This document shows positions 1 through 10,927 of a stretch of 29,140 nt of DNA, piece after piece (position 1 is the stretch's first letter; each line of letters opens with the position of its first letter). Origin of the DNA: Chara braunii (lineage: Eukaryota > Streptophyta > Charophyceae > Charales > Characeae); assembly GCA_003427395.1 (NCBI GenBank), contig BFEA01000176.1, positions 2,536,193 to 2,565,332 on the forward strand. The letters run 5' to 3'. The notes beneath the pieces were generated by a model that worked only from the letters and a program-made list of their open reading frames with translations, did no database searches and was not told the origin of the DNA. Position numbers and translations under genes: made by a program.

Positions 1-255
1 CCTCGGGATATGAACAGTCAGTCCCGGTAGATGAACAGTCAGTCCCGGTAGATGAACAGTCAGTCCCACGGTAAAAATAGCGTGGGGCCGTGTTACTTTT
101 AGGATTGGACTGGCGCAGGCCCAGTCCCCGATAGATGAACAGTCAGTCCCACGCTAAAAATAGCGTGGGGCTGTGTTATTTTTAGAACGGGACTGGCGCA
201 GGCCCGACTTTGGGAAACGAACAGTCAGTCCCGTGCTAAAAATTGCACATGACCC
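1..255. repeat. Tandem stem-loop units inside the LTR
   Basis: The unit gatgaacagtcagtccc recurs at about 9, 30, 51, 133 and 216 (the last degenerate). Three of these run into a small hairpin: cccacg/cgtggg at 65-86, an 8-9 bp stem around AAAA at 148-169, and a degenerate one at 230-250. Each hairpin is followed by a conserved gggactggcgcaggccc-like segment. The matching array in the second copy starts near 18,695, and a further hairpin core lies at 18,671-18,682 just upstream of it. Confidence 0.75.
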
Positions 256-650
256 TATTTTTAATTATTCGGGCCTAGTTGTTCATCTATATGGCTACTT
301 AGGGTTGTTCCTTTCTTGGCCAGGTTACGAGGTCGTGTCGGTCCGGTCCCAACCGGTCAAACTTGAATATCTCGCTAACCCTTAAAGCGTTTCAAGTGTC
401 GTTTGGACCGGACCCCACTAATTGGCTTATTGCGGTCGCGTCGGTCCAGTCCAACGGGGACGATTCAGACCTCTGGAGGACCGTACTGCCGCGCCGTCTT
501 TCCCTTGATTTCGGCTCAGGGAAAATTCAACCGATGCGCTAGGGTCCAGTTTGACCATGACTGTGGACGCCCCTAGGCACGATTTAGACGCTGCGCGGGA
601 TTGACCGCGGTGAGTCATTTTCTGCAGCTGCGCCGCACCGTTTTTCGACA
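1..650 (+). mobile_element. 5' LTR (3' part only) of long element Giant-1
   Basis: Bases 1-650 align without net gaps to 18,695-19,344, with roughly 38 differences by eye (about 94% identity), most of them transitions. The repeat stops sharply at the shared terminus TTTCGACA; after it the two copies differ completely (accatacc here, gcgggccc at the other copy). A CA-3' end and direct orientation fit an LTR. The left part is cut by the window edge. Internal structure is three diverged units containing gatgaacagtcagtccc followed by a stem-loop with the core GCTAAAAATAGC. I saw no recognisable primer-binding site just after 650, so the LTR reading is inferred from the repeat pair and from the purine tract before the other copy. 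A segmental or dispersed duplication is the alternative. Confidence 0.6.
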
Positions 651-848
651 ACCATACCAAACCCCATTCCTGGCGTCCTCACCAGGTTTCGGCGACTTTA
701 CTCATTCTCACCATTCGCACTTGAACTCGCATCGTCGAGTGTGCGGCGCTGTTATGCTCTTGCTATTACCGCTGTTTTCATCGCTCTCGACTTGCTTGCG
801 CCCTTGTCGTACTAGCGCTTACTAGCGCGCAGCTAATCTGCTATTGCC

Positions 849-1354
849 ATGGCGCCAAAAACGCGAGGCTCGGGTGCTGGACGTGGGAGAGGAGGTCGAC
901 AGGGGAAGGCGCCAGATCGATTGATCGATCTGACGTACGAAGGGGGGAGATCCGAAGAGGAGGAGGAGAATATGAGATGGGGAGGAACGCGCTTGCGCCA
1001 TCGTTCAGAGGACCGGCGCGAGCGATGCCGTCGCCTAGATCTATGATGTATTATGCGTATAAATATGAGCAGCGCTACAACTCTCCGCCCCCTCGTTTCG
1101 ATCCACCCTCTCGATCATACCCTTCACCATACCACCCTTCTTCCTCTACTCAACCATCTCCTCGCCAACTCACCGTCCTGCCACAGTCGCCTCGCCCTGC
1201 GCCACTACCGTTGCCACGTGCACCAGAACCGGCTGTCGTCCACCAGGCTGCGCCGCCCAACCATCGCTTGTGCCTCATACTTGCGCTGTTCTTCATATGC
1301 CAACTCGAGCTATGCGGTCTTGTATGCTATCTGATATATAGGGGTATTATATAA
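849..1354 (+). pseudogene. RG-rich/Pro-rich frame-broken ORF after the 5' LTR
   Basis: The family is not recognised. An ATG at 849 opens a 65-residue frame with a basic N-terminus full of Arg-Gly (GRGRGGRQGK at about residues 12-21) and an acidic run SEEEEEN. An overlapping frame from 977 to 1,354 continues for 125 residues. It is rich in Pro, Ser and Tyr (residues 30-90) and ends with a strongly hydrophobic stretch of about 25 residues (LCLILALFFICQLELCGLVC). The composition switch suggests one protein with a frameshift near 965-980. Its position about 200 bp inside the LTR boundary fits a degenerate gag-like start of Giant-1, since RG-rich N-termini are common in retroelement gag proteins. 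It could equally be chance coding in low-complexity DNA. No further coding on this strand follows. Confidence 0.3.
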
Positions 1355-3480
1355 ACTATATCCCCAATCATCAGGGTACTCGCCCGCTAGGGCTTGAGTG
1401 CTCACTCAATAAGGCATGGACCACTGGTCCAAGCCACCATCAAAATCAAGAAGGAAACTACCTTATCAGACTTGCGTGGTATAGTCACTGTACGCAAGTA
1501 TCATGACTGCTCATGCAGCCCAATCATACTAACAATCCCGTTCCCTTGCATCACTAAATCAACCTCAATCTCACGTCAAACCTTTCATTAGGTTTGGCCT
1601 CATGCATCATCATGATCGATCCTCAATCTTAGACTTGACCCCATCACTAGGTCTGGTCTAGCAGTCCAAGTCTCAATCCTGGCGTGCACGTCTCATCATC
1701 ACTGGATCAGTCCATCTCATCCATATTGCCCATCAGTACAACATAACCCTTATCGATATCTCAGCCACGGGCGGATATGGGACCAATCATCGCATCCAAG
1801 ATCATCCAGGTGAGTAATAGTCTTAATCAATTTCTTTGTATTTCTTTTTTGATATATTGAATATATTGAATGAATATTTTTTAAGGCTGCCTCATAAGGG
1901 GTGAACATACCAAACCCCTTTGTCTTTGTCTGCCGGCTCTGTGCCGCTCACTGTCGGGTCATACCAAACCTTGTTGTCTTCGTCTGACTGTAGGATACCT
2001 GCAAAACAGATGTCAAGTCATGCCGCAAAAGAAAGACGAGAAAAAAGAAGGATCTCTCCTAAAGACCCTTGTCGACACCCCTTCCTCACTCACTCTCAAG
2101 GTCTTACCTTTCGGCCTTCCGAGAGTGCCCCCGCTCGCCCTGATGGGCTCCTCCGCTGACCCAACCCGGCAAGCAGAGCAAAGTCAGTCCTGATTCCCAG
2201 TCATGGCGGTCCGACCACCCTCTGAGCCCTTGCTCAGAATTGCTCACGGGGAGCCGCACACCCTTTCATGAAGCCCTCACTCCGATGAGTGCAGACCCAT
2301 GGCGCGGAAGCTCTTTAGTCGACTTCAGAACCTTCGTCTACTTGCTCGACTTCTTTCTAACGCCCGACTCTTGCTACTGTGCGGGGAGCCAACCAACACC
2401 CAACCAGACACTGCTGGTGAGTCAGAGCGAGTCCACAATTAAGTTTTGCAACAGTGGGCTAGGAGGTCATAATGGCCCTGTTGCCAGCTGGGTTGTGGAT
2501 ACCTGGCTTGACTCGGCGCCAAGGGAATGCCCCTCGAGACACTGCTCCCGAGAGACACCCCGATCAGAGTGATAGTAGGAGTTCACCACCTTGATCAACC
2601 AAATGTCGGATTTAGACTGGGAGAGGCTCAGGATGCCTCCTTCCTTTCTAGCAGGCGGACCAGGTCATCATACGATGATCTGAGGAACGACTAGCCACCC
2701 TAGGGTCCGGAGTTATCTGCCACTATGGCTCAGACACCCCGCTGACCCAGCTAGCCTCTGGACCTTGTGAGAACCTGCTTCAGGGAATCATCTCTTGCTC
2801 AAGAGGCGCAATCGAAAAACTCTCCGCCTCTTCATGAAGGACGCAAGTGCTGACACCGCAGGGGACGCCGCTGTGGATAGACTCTCGTCGGGGAACCGTT
2901 GCGAGAGCCCGACGGCTGCAATGGAAACACTCCTTCCAGCATGAAGAATGCAACAAACCTCAATCCGTTGTGATGCTAAGTGATCTTTGCCCGATCACAT
3001 GATCGGACAGATCACTCCATCGATTATGACACATGACTGATTACCTATTCCTTTAGAGCTTGGTAGCGTTTAGCCACGAAGGCCCATCTGGAGAGGAACA
3101 CCATCTCGGCGATGTTGAGTCCCTTGCCAAGGGAACACTTCACTAGGCTAAATGTCACCCTCTTTCAGAGATAGCTAATCAATTTGTGTCAGATGATGCT
3201 AGGCAATCCTCCTTACACAATCGTACTAGAAGGTTGCCCNATCAANTGAGCGCTGACTTATGAGAGGAAGAAAACAGATTTTACTTTATCCCACAGCCAT
3301 TCATTTCATAAATGTCATTCAGACTAAATAAAATACAATAAGAGGCAAGAACTGAAATCCCATAAACTGGTTCCCAATCCCCCAGGCATGTCCCAGGACT
3401 GACACATGACAAGCCAGATACAATGCAATGAACTGAAATTTTAAAAGTTTAACTCACATACATGCAAAACTGGGGTCAAT
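1355..3480. other. Unassigned non-coding stretch
   Basis: I find no frame with family resemblance on either strand here. It contains AT-rich sequence at 1,830-1,885, a good 5' splice-site-like string (ccaggtgagtaa) near 1,808-1,819, an imperfect hairpin at 2,979-3,016, and two isolated N bases at 3,240 and 3,246. It lies inside Giant-1 and downstream of the minus-strand Gypsy-1 relic, so it may be Giant-1 internal sequence or the eroded 3' end of another copy. Confidence 0.4.
2979..3016. repeat. Two-tier inverted repeat (hairpin)
   Basis: The outer arms agtgatct (2,979-2,986) and agatcact (3,009-3,016) are perfect 8-bp complements. The inner arms ccgatca (2,991-2,997) and tgatcgg (3,000-3,006) are perfect 7-bp complements around a 2-base loop. 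Small asymmetric bulges separate the tiers. Function is unknown. Confidence 0.6.
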
Positions 3481-3559
3481 CTGGGCCCGATAGACACATA
3501 AGTCCACCAATGAGCCGAGCCATCATAGGCTGCTCGTATCCAGCTCCGGCATCCATAAT

Positions 3560-4300
3560 CATACCATAATCATAGCAACCGACTGCCGACTGCTGCTGGA
3601 GGCACACAGGCCACGTCCCAGCACATAATCATCATCGATAGTTGGCGGCTCACTGGCCACGTCCCAACTCTTAATCATCATCGATAGCCGGCGGCTCACT
3701 GACCACGTCCCATGCAAATAATCATCATCATCTGTAGCTGGCGGCAACACTGTCCACATCCTTGCTCATAATCATCGATAGCTGGCGGCCCACTGGCCAC
3801 ATCCCAGCCAATAATCATCATCAACTGAAGTTGGCGGTACACTGTCCACATCCCAACATATAATCGTCATCAATTGAAGCTGGCGGCACACTGTCCATAT
3901 CCCAGCATATAATCGTCATCAACTGAAGTTGGTGGCACACTGTTCACATCCCAGCATATAATCGTCATCAACTGAAGCTGGCGGCACACTGTCCACATCC
4001 CAGCATATAATCGTCATCAACTGAAGNTGTTCACATCCCAGCATATAATCGTCATCAACTGAAGCTGGCGGCACACTGTCCACATCCCAGCATATAATCG
4101 TCATCAACTGAAGTTGGCGGCATACTGGCCACATCCCAGCAAATAATCATCATCTGTAGCTGGCGGCAACACTGTCCACATCCCAGCTCATAATCATCGA
4201 TAGCTGGCGGCTCACTGGTCACATCCTAGCAAATAATCATCTGAAGTTGGTGGCACTCTCACCACGTCCCAACAAATGCCGAGGGCACACTAACCACGTC
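3560..4300. repeat. 49-bp tandem satellite next to the Gypsy-1 integrase
   Basis: The unit cactgtccacatcccagcat continues as ataatcgtcatcaactgaag and then ctggcggca, about 49 bp in all. Units at 3,840-4,130 are near-identical, while those at 3,560-3,830 and 4,140-4,300 are diverged. A unit is cut short at the single N at 4,027, probably an assembly join. The array starts just past the integrase stop codon, where the polypurine tract and 3' LTR of Gypsy-1 should be. Open minus-strand frames over the array are artefacts of the repeat. Confidence 0.9.
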
Positions 4301-4320
4301 TCAGCATGTCTAGGCTGATG

Positions 4321-5430
4321 CTAGACGGCTCTCGGGCCTCGCCTCACCACTTTGCCAGAACTCGGAATCAAATTTGCATCTCTAAGTATGAATTTTTGGA
4401 GCCGGGAGCCGGATACTATATCATGGGATCTCGTAGCATCCATCTCTGCTAACTCATAGGCCTTGCCTTCAACCTCTCTGATGATCCTGAATGGTCTCAT
4501 CCACCTGGCCTCCAATCTCTTGGTCCACTGTATCTCGAGAGATGTATCATGTAGAAGTACAATATTTCCGACCTGAAGTCGTTCCTTCCTGATGTACCTC
4601 TTGCTGTTCCACCGTGTCTGATCAGATAATCTGTTGTCTGACATCCTCTTTGTGGTCTCAATTATGGCTTCATCCACTTCCTTGATCTGCCTGATCCTCA
4701 GCCTCAGTAACTCCTCTGTGGAGTACGACTCTCTCTGTACCTTATGGGTCCAGGCCTCAACTAGGTTCTCAATGGGAGAAGTAGCATATCTGCCATATCA
4801 GAGTATAATGGACGCATAACCTATAGTTCGTTTGACAGTCACATTGTCAGCAAAGGCTGCCGGCCTTAAGAAAGATGACCAGTTCCTGGAGTCGTCTTGA
4901 CACCATTTTGATATAGCATCCTTTAGTGTGTTGTGGCCTTTTTCCACTGGTGCATTGGCCTGAGGATGATATGTTGTCACAAATCTGATTCTGACTCCAA
5001 GATTGAACATGAGCCTCCTAACCATCTCGTTCTTGAACTCTGATCCCTAGTCAGCCACAAACTCACGTATGAAGGGGTACCTCAAGTATATTTCCTCGAT
5101 CCAATCTGCCACTGTCTTTGCAGTTTTCTTACGGATGACTTTTGCTTCAACATAACCAGACATGTCATCTCTCATGTTTAGTACATATTTCATTCCATCC
5201 TTACCAGGTGGCATGGTAATTAGATCAAGGTGAACAGTACTGCCAGGTTCAACAAGAACAGTGGGGTATAAGGTTTCAATCAATCTTATAGATGACCTTT
5301 TCTGACAGGCTTCACATGACTTACAATATCTCATAACCATATCCCTTAGACCATCCCAGTGATATAATCGAGATACTTTCTAGTATGTAGCATCAGCACC
5401 CATATGACCCTTGCTAGACCCTCATGCAGT
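4321..5430 (-). pseudogene. Gypsy-1 integrase (broken)
   Basis: This is the retroviral-type integrase region of a Ty3/gypsy element, which would insert the cDNA into chromosomes. Reading leftwards from about 5,430, the N-terminal zinc-binding region has a GHMGADAT-like histidine segment in one frame and CKSCEACQK (the CC pair) after a frameshift near 5,345. The catalytic core keeps VHLDLI (first Asp), VAD before GSEF (second Asp) and HPQANAPVEKG (Glu), so the DDE triad is present. A TAG at 5,047-5,049 interrupts directly after the second Asp, and another stop lies near 4,798. The C-terminal part (4,321-4,677) has the VGNIVLLHDTS and LEARWMRPFRI segments typical of the gypsy integrase C-terminal domain. 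No chromodomain follows. It cannot encode a full protein. Confidence 0.88.
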
Positions 5431-6200
5431 GCGGCGATAAACTCTAGTTGCTTTTCCTTACCACACACTACTCTCAGTGACGGTGGTCCTTCCTTAGCAT
5501 CCATAAAAAGGTGACCCCTACGCAGCCTAAAGGTTCTCTTTGTTCTCTCATGATAGAATTCGTCCAACTTATTACTGCACATTACCATACCGATCCTCTT
5601 ATATTCCCCATCATACTCATCCTTCTTAAATCTCTCCTCAGCACCCTTATCTTGCTCAGGGTCTTCCGGCTCTTCCTTTATCTCATTCGACCTTCGTTCA
5701 GCCATCCTTGAACTTTCTGCTAGCTCATGAACTGCAACAACATCTTGTTCTACCATCCCATACCATCCTTCCTCCTCATCCTCTTGAGTTAGGAGGTTGT
5801 GGAGGTAAGGGTCTTCCTTTTCCCCCCAGCAGTCTTCCCTGCTCGTTGCTATGGTTGAGGCTGTATAACAACTGGGAGCTGGAGGCAGTCCTTCATCATC
5901 GTCTTCCATAAGGAACTCGTCAACAAAGGGCGCCTCCTCAAGAGATTCATCGTCTATTGATCCCCATTCTACGCGGATCAGCCCATCGGCTCGATTCTTT
6001 TCAGTAGGTACCTTCTCTAATGCAAAATCATATGTCCATGTGTGAGCTATCCACCTACTGATTGTAACATCTACTTACTGATGCCTCTTAACAACTCCGA
6101 TTACCGCTGTGGAATCCTTTCTTAGAATGAATGTCCTCTCCATAACATAGTGTCTAAACACCCTGAGACAGTGCAGGATCGCCAGGAGCTCTTTCCTGAA
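5346..6200 (-). pseudogene. Gypsy-1 RNase H C-terminal part and linker to integrase
   Basis: Minus-strand coding continues past the RT frame after a TAG at about 6,201. Residues such as FRKELLAILHCLRVFRHYVM and, after a second stop near 6,078, IAHTWTYDFALEKVP and KNRADGLIR fit the C-terminal half of gypsy RNase H. From 5,909 to 5,346 a 187-codon open stretch is acidic (EDDDEGLPP, EEPEDPEQDKG) and ends with FIAALHEGLA, the usual lead-in to the integrase zinc domain. Length and order match the RNase H-integrase linker of gypsy pol. The two stops and the downstream frameshift show that it is dead. Confidence 0.8.
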
Positions 6201-7560
6201 CTAAAAATAGTCCCTCTCAACCGAATTAAGGGTGCGACTCTCAAATCTAAGTGGCCTTTCTTTACCATTCTCATCTCGCTGCACGAGCACTCCTCCTAAT
6301 GCTATCGGGCCGCCGTAGGCTTCGATAATGAAGGGTCTCTCCCTTTCACCGTCGAAGTAGGGTAATCCCAGTACGACCCCGTCATCTCTTAACTTATCTT
6401 GAAGTGTCCGCGCAACCTTCTCTCTTTGGTCAAACCACTCTAAGCTAGCTCCTTGTCGCACCATTTCTCTAAGGGGCTCGGCTATCGTGGCAAACCCGGG
6501 GATGAAGATCCGCCAGAAGCTACAGACCCCCAGGAAACTCCTTACTTCCCCAACCGTTTTTAGAGGCATAGGCCAGTTCAGGAGTTTATCCACTTTCTTT
6601 GGATCGGGGCTTCTTCCTTCCAAGAAACACCTAAAACCCAAGATCGTTACCTCCCTTTGGAACAGTAGTGATTTCGACCCGCTGACTGTTAGGTTGTATT
6701 TAGCCAGCCTTTCTAGTACTTTCGCTACTCCCTCCACATGTTCCCATATGAACTGTCTGACTCGGCCATCCACTAAAGTCTCATCTTTTTCCTTCGGTCC
6801 TTTAACTGGATTGTCGTCCATGTATGGAAACGTAACCTCTGGGCATATGTCCTCCATGACCTTCAGCATATCTCGCTGAACGACCGCGGCCCCATTCGTC
6901 CACCCTTGAGGCACCACACACGTTTGTATGAGGCCTCTAGGTGTATGCATGGCAGTCATAGGTCGACTAGTAGGGTCTATCGGGAACTGGTCATAGCCAG
7001 AGTACAAGTTTATTAGGGAGTAGATGCTCCTTCCGGCAAAAGACTCGGCCAATAGATCCGCGTTGGGTAAGCTACCCGCATCGTGAACCGTTACCGAATT
7101 CAACTTTTGCAAGTTTTGTATCCAGCGTAGGCCACCACCTGGCTTCCAAAAGCAAAACCAATGATTGGCGTAAGCTCCATCAGCTGGTTCCGCAACATTG
7201 GAGGCGATCTTCTGGTTTATGTACTCCATTACCTCTTTTTCTTCCTTTTGAGCGTACTTTGTGGGTCTATCATTCCAAGGTCTGTAAGGAACGGTCCAGA
7301 TCTTGCCATCTTGATCGTGTAAACGTCCAGTCGTCCCCTTTCCTCATCGTTAAAGGAAAAGGCATCACTGTACTTCTGACATAATTCATATATGAAATCC
7401 CTCTCAGCCGGCAGAAGGAAGTCATCAACTCCTACCTTCATTATCTTGAACCTCTCTGGGATAATTCTCTCTCCTTTTAATGCAACCTCTCTTCATCTTT
7501 TAATTATCTTTCTCTCCTTCTCGAATGCCTCATTGTAATCTTTTTCTATCAAAACTGCCA
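6201..7560 (-). pseudogene. Gypsy-1 reverse transcriptase and RNase H start (broken)
   Basis: This is the RNA-dependent DNA polymerase of a gypsy retroelement, acting in cytoplasmic particles. The pre-RT segment FSFNDEERGRLD (about 7,350) is followed by a frameshift near 7,300, then a 342-codon frame from 7,229. Motifs in order are WFCFWKPGGGLRW; SLINLYSGYDQFP (motif A, where the catalytic Asp is Asn, codon AAC at 7,008-7,010); TPRGLI and VPQGWTNG; FPYMDDNPV (motif C, YMDD kept, 6,813-6,824); SRSFLGV-like VRSFLGVCSFWR; and EAYGGPIALGGVL, the RNase H start, whose usual first Asp is missing. Loss of the motif A Asp makes it catalytically dead even apart from the frameshift. Coding order and strand match the flanking protease and integrase. 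Confidence 0.92.
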
Positions 7561-7611
7561 CCGGATTCTTCTTAACGCCTTTGCGCTTATACTTCCTCTT
7601 AGATTCGGTGG

Positions 7612-8652
7612 TTATTTTCCTAAAAACGGACCAGTCGCAGAGAAGGTAAGCTGCATCGTGCCTGCTTTGGCTGCCCTCACTGCATCCTTGAATCCTTCCA
7701 TCTCTCTCTTATCGCCCAACTCTTTCTCTTTATCCAGGAGCTTGAGCATCTTTCTGATATCATTTACTCTAATCGTTGTCTTCTCGTCTATTATTCCACT
7801 CTCTTTCAGTTTCGTCCGTACTTCCTCAACCAGCTTGTCAGATTCTTCATGCTTAAGAGAGTTAACATGTCGCTGATGACGAGGATGATGCCTATCACTT
7901 ATCACAAAAGCCTGTTCTTGACCATTGTTAGGATCCTGGAGAGAAAGCCAGGTTGCCCCATCATGGCCAAAGAACGCACAAGCCTCCATTCTATGTAGGA
8001 AAGAGGCTCCGAGAATGCAATCATGATCCAAGTTGGGGACCACAAAACAGAGGATCTCGTCCCGTAAAGTCCCAATTCGAATAGGCAAATCATCAATAAA
8101 ACCTTTTAAAGGCAGAAACCCGGCTATATTGGAAAGCTGATGATTGACCTTCCTATCTATTCCAAGCCCACATGATCTCATCGTGGCCGAGGACATAAGC
8201 ACCATCTCGACCCTTGAGTCCACTAGGGCTCTAACCTTCACGTCATTCACAAAGATATTCAAGTATCCACACGACATGTTACCAAACCTCATCTTGGTAC
8301 CAGGCGGGGCTCTTTCCACATGCTGAGGAAAGAGTCTTAGGCTATTGATTTCTACCTTCCGCCTTTCAACCATCTTCTTAAGTTCTTCCCTAAACTTAGG
8401 TACCAAAGCGACTGCTTCTTTCCATGATAGGGTGATCTCGGTCTCCTCGAGCAATTTCTTTAATACTTCATCTATCGAGATCCCTTCCTCGGCCTCGGAT
8501 CTCAGGACCACCCTTCTCTTCTTCCCAACAACTTCCTTTCCTTTCCCTTCCTTCACTAGGTCCTTGGGCCCATCTATCAGCTGGTCTAGCTCTCTTTGAG
8601 TCTTCTCTCGTTTTTTCTCTTCGACCTCTTTTTTGGCTGATATGGGATACAT
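7612..8652 (-). pseudogene. Gypsy-1 aspartic protease region, active site altered
   Basis: A 346-codon frame contains a basic/acidic spacer (residues about 1-75), then the retropepsin-like domain. The expected active-site triplet Asp-Ser-Gly reads Asp-Ser-Arg (ALVDSRVEMVLM, about residues 140-151; Arg codon AGG at 8,212-8,214, one G-to-A change from Gly). The hydrophobic strand DHDCILGASFLHRM is typical of gypsy proteases and the fold seems otherwise intact. In life it would cut Gag and Gag-Pol. After the stop near 7,612 more coding (KRKYKRKGVKKNP, then ERDFIYELCQKYSDAFSF) links to RT in another frame. Substitution of the active-site Gly predicts no activity. Confidence 0.85.
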
Positions 8653-8799
8653 TCAGGTTTTGACTTCCAGGATTGTCGTCTCGAGCCACTATCTCCGGAG
8701 GTAGCATACCATCAAAGGTGATAACATTAACTCTAGCCTTCTTCTTNTTATCCTTATTGGCCCTAGCCTGTTCTAGGACAACTGCTCGCATCCCTCCTT

Positions 8800-9779
8800 T
8801 GACTTGGAAATCTATCTTGTTCCAGTTAGCATCACATACGTGCCCATTGACATTCTGCTTGACAATCCCTTCTTCGAATTCTTTCTCTAGTAAAGGGCAC
8901 CGAGTTATAGTATGACCTTCCTCGTCACAATAATAACATCGGAAGGGGCCATCTCTCCTTTGTCAATCTCGGCTCTCATTATCTTTCTTCCAATCCCGGT
9001 CGCGCTTCTTCTTTTGTCTCTTTTTTCTCCTTCGCCTAGCGTCATCATCATCACTACTCTCGCTCTCACTTTCACTCTCCTCTTTTTGCTTCTCCTTCTT
9101 TCTTTCTACCTTACCTTCTTCATCTCCAACAAGTGCTTGAGTTGCTGGGGCAGGAAGGGTTAACTTTTCGAAGCTACCAAGCTTAACGAGAAGACCAAGG
9201 ATCTCTTCGGCCTTCAAATTTCCTCTTTCTTTCATCCTCTGCAAAATTAGTTAGCAGGACATGACACTTCTGGGCCTCATCTAGGAAGGGTACTCTCCGC
9301 GCAACCCGCTCAAAATCCTCTAGCAATTGATTAAGGGTTGCATATTTAGAGCGTCGCACTTCCAGCAAATTTTGCATAGTTGTTGGAACGTCATACTTTG
9401 CATATTCTTCCAGCATCTATTGTCTAACATTAACCCATGTTGTTAGTCTTTGTATCGTTTTTGTCACCGACACCCTCATCTTAGGCTCAACATAGGCTAG
9501 CAGAGTTTTTAACTTCTGTTTGTCCGACCAACCGTAGCTCATACCGAAGACATCATAGTCTTCCAGAAACTCCCTAACCTTGGTTCCATCAAAGCAGGGT
9601 ATGTTATCTGGAGGTACCTTAGCTCTTGGAAGGTCTAGACGAACATTCATAGTGTCCATCCCGGTCTTCATGGCCTCCATCATTTTCAACATTTTTTGTA
9701 AAACAGTGGTAGTGGTCACTTCTCCGTCACCTGCGGAGGAACTAACAAGGTTCTGCCTTGCGTCCGGTCCCCTGACCAT
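8800..9779 (-). pseudogene. Gypsy-1 gag with zinc knuckle (broken)
   Basis: This is a capsid/nucleocapsid-like polyprotein. From ATG 9,779 the frame holds a short coiled region (VLQKMLKMMEAMKTGMDTMN), then the capsid-like core with PCFDGTKVREFLEDYDVF and KLKTLLAYVEPKMR, which is the gypsy gag pattern. An in-frame TAG at about 9,417 is followed by LEEYAKYDVPTTMQNLLEVR; a frameshift near 9,240 leads into a lysine/glutamate/serine-rich low-complexity linker (9,170-8,970). A CCHC zinc knuckle CYYCDEEGHTITRC (CX2CX4HX4C) lies at about 8,897-8,938, the usual nucleocapsid signature. A single N at 8,747 sits in the following A/T-rich run. The protease frame begins about 150 bp further on. Confidence 0.85.
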
Positions 9780-9804
9780 CTTGTCTGATTTACTGGTTAA
9801 ACTC

Positions 9805-10226
9805 TTATTTCTTCCTGAACTTTTTCTCTCTTATGATTGCATTTAGAATTGGTTCCCAGTTTCTGCCGTCGGTAAAACTTCCCAGCAAAATCGGTTCGGG
9901 AATCCTGTCAAACACAATCGGTGCTATGTTACTAACTACTCTTGCTCCTTTTCTTTTTAACTCTCTTCTTTCTTGACCAATTACACTACTGATCCAATTA
10001 CGAAGAGATTCACGATTTGTCCCCTTCTCCCTTAGTGAAGGGACATAGGGTCGGATATCATACTCACCAGGGTCGATGAACTTCACTACAAGGACATACG
10101 CCTTCCGGGGGCATGCTTCTCCTCCAGGGATATGCAGCGCTCTATCCTGTAGGGAAAGGCTCCTCCACTGGTAAATGGAACCAAGGCGTCTAGTGTTGCC
10201 GTGACTGCCGGACAGTAACCAGACAT
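9805..10226 (-). pseudogene. Gypsy-1 upstream module M1 (one of five)
   Basis: The family is not recognised. It begins at ATG 10,226 and holds FTSGGAFPYRIERC, then, after a frameshift near 10,095, YVLVVKF, EYDIRPYVP, a helical basic stretch (ERRELKRKGARV), IPEPILLGSF and TDGRNWEPILNAIIREKKF. The same order of blocks occurs in four more copies upstream (M2-M5). It ends 26 bp before the gag ATG but in a different frame. No catalytic motif is obvious. The repeated block suggests a small globular domain of about 130-140 residues that was duplicated in tandem. Confidence 0.7.
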
Positions 10227-10263
10227 TGCCTAGTCCCTAGCGACCCCCATGATCCGTCTTATC

Positions 10264-10854
10264 CTATCCAGTGCCTGAATCGTCAATATTGACACTACTC
10301 CACTTCCTATCTCTCAAAACGACATTAAGGATAGACTCCCAGTCCTCACCATTGACGAAGCTATCTGGAATAGGAGGACTCAGAAAACCCTCGTACTTAG
10401 TAGGCTCCACACTCCCGGTAACCTTGTTACCTTCCTTCTTGAATTCGTCTCTGTATTTACAAACGTGACTGAGTGCCCACTCGTGACACCCAGTATACCG
10501 CCGCCAAATCTTCCTAGTTACTGGAGTGTATATACGCACGTCATATTCATTGGTCTCTAGGAAGCGAGTTACTAACACATACACTTTTTTTTCTGCCTCA
10601 GGTATGGCTAAGACAGTGTATCTCTCAATCTTATAAGGAAACGTCGCTCCTACCGTGAAGGGTTTCAAATCCCGGAGTAGGCGCGAGATGACCGAAGAAT
10701 TAATATCGGGTAATACCGTTCCTTCAGCCTTCTCCCAAATATGCCTGCTTCCTAGGAAACCATCATTCTCCTCAGCCATAACAGGCTCCTTTCCATTGTC
10801 AGGTGAGGGAAAATTCAGGAGAAGCTTCGTCTTGAACTTCGAACCGACGTACAA
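10264..10854 (-). pseudogene. Gypsy-1 upstream module M2 with N-terminal extension
   Basis: This is a 196-codon open frame. Residues about 1-55 form an extension not seen in the other modules (KFKTKLLLNFPSP and an acidic part). The module proper follows: LKPFTVGATFPYKIERY, KKVYVLVTRFLETNEYDVR, a Trp-containing helix (WRRYTGCHEWALSHVCKY), GNKVTGSVEPTKYEGF, LSPPIPDSFVNGEDWESILN and VVLRDRKW. It is the best-preserved copy, being uninterrupted. It lies 38 bp from M1 on the same strand. Function is unknown; I name it only by position. Confidence 0.7.
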
Positions 10855-10927
10855 AAGTATCGGAAAACAGCGTCTTTGGTCGCATGACTAGGTCATTTTC
10901 TCTTGTCTTGCCAACCACGACAATAAC

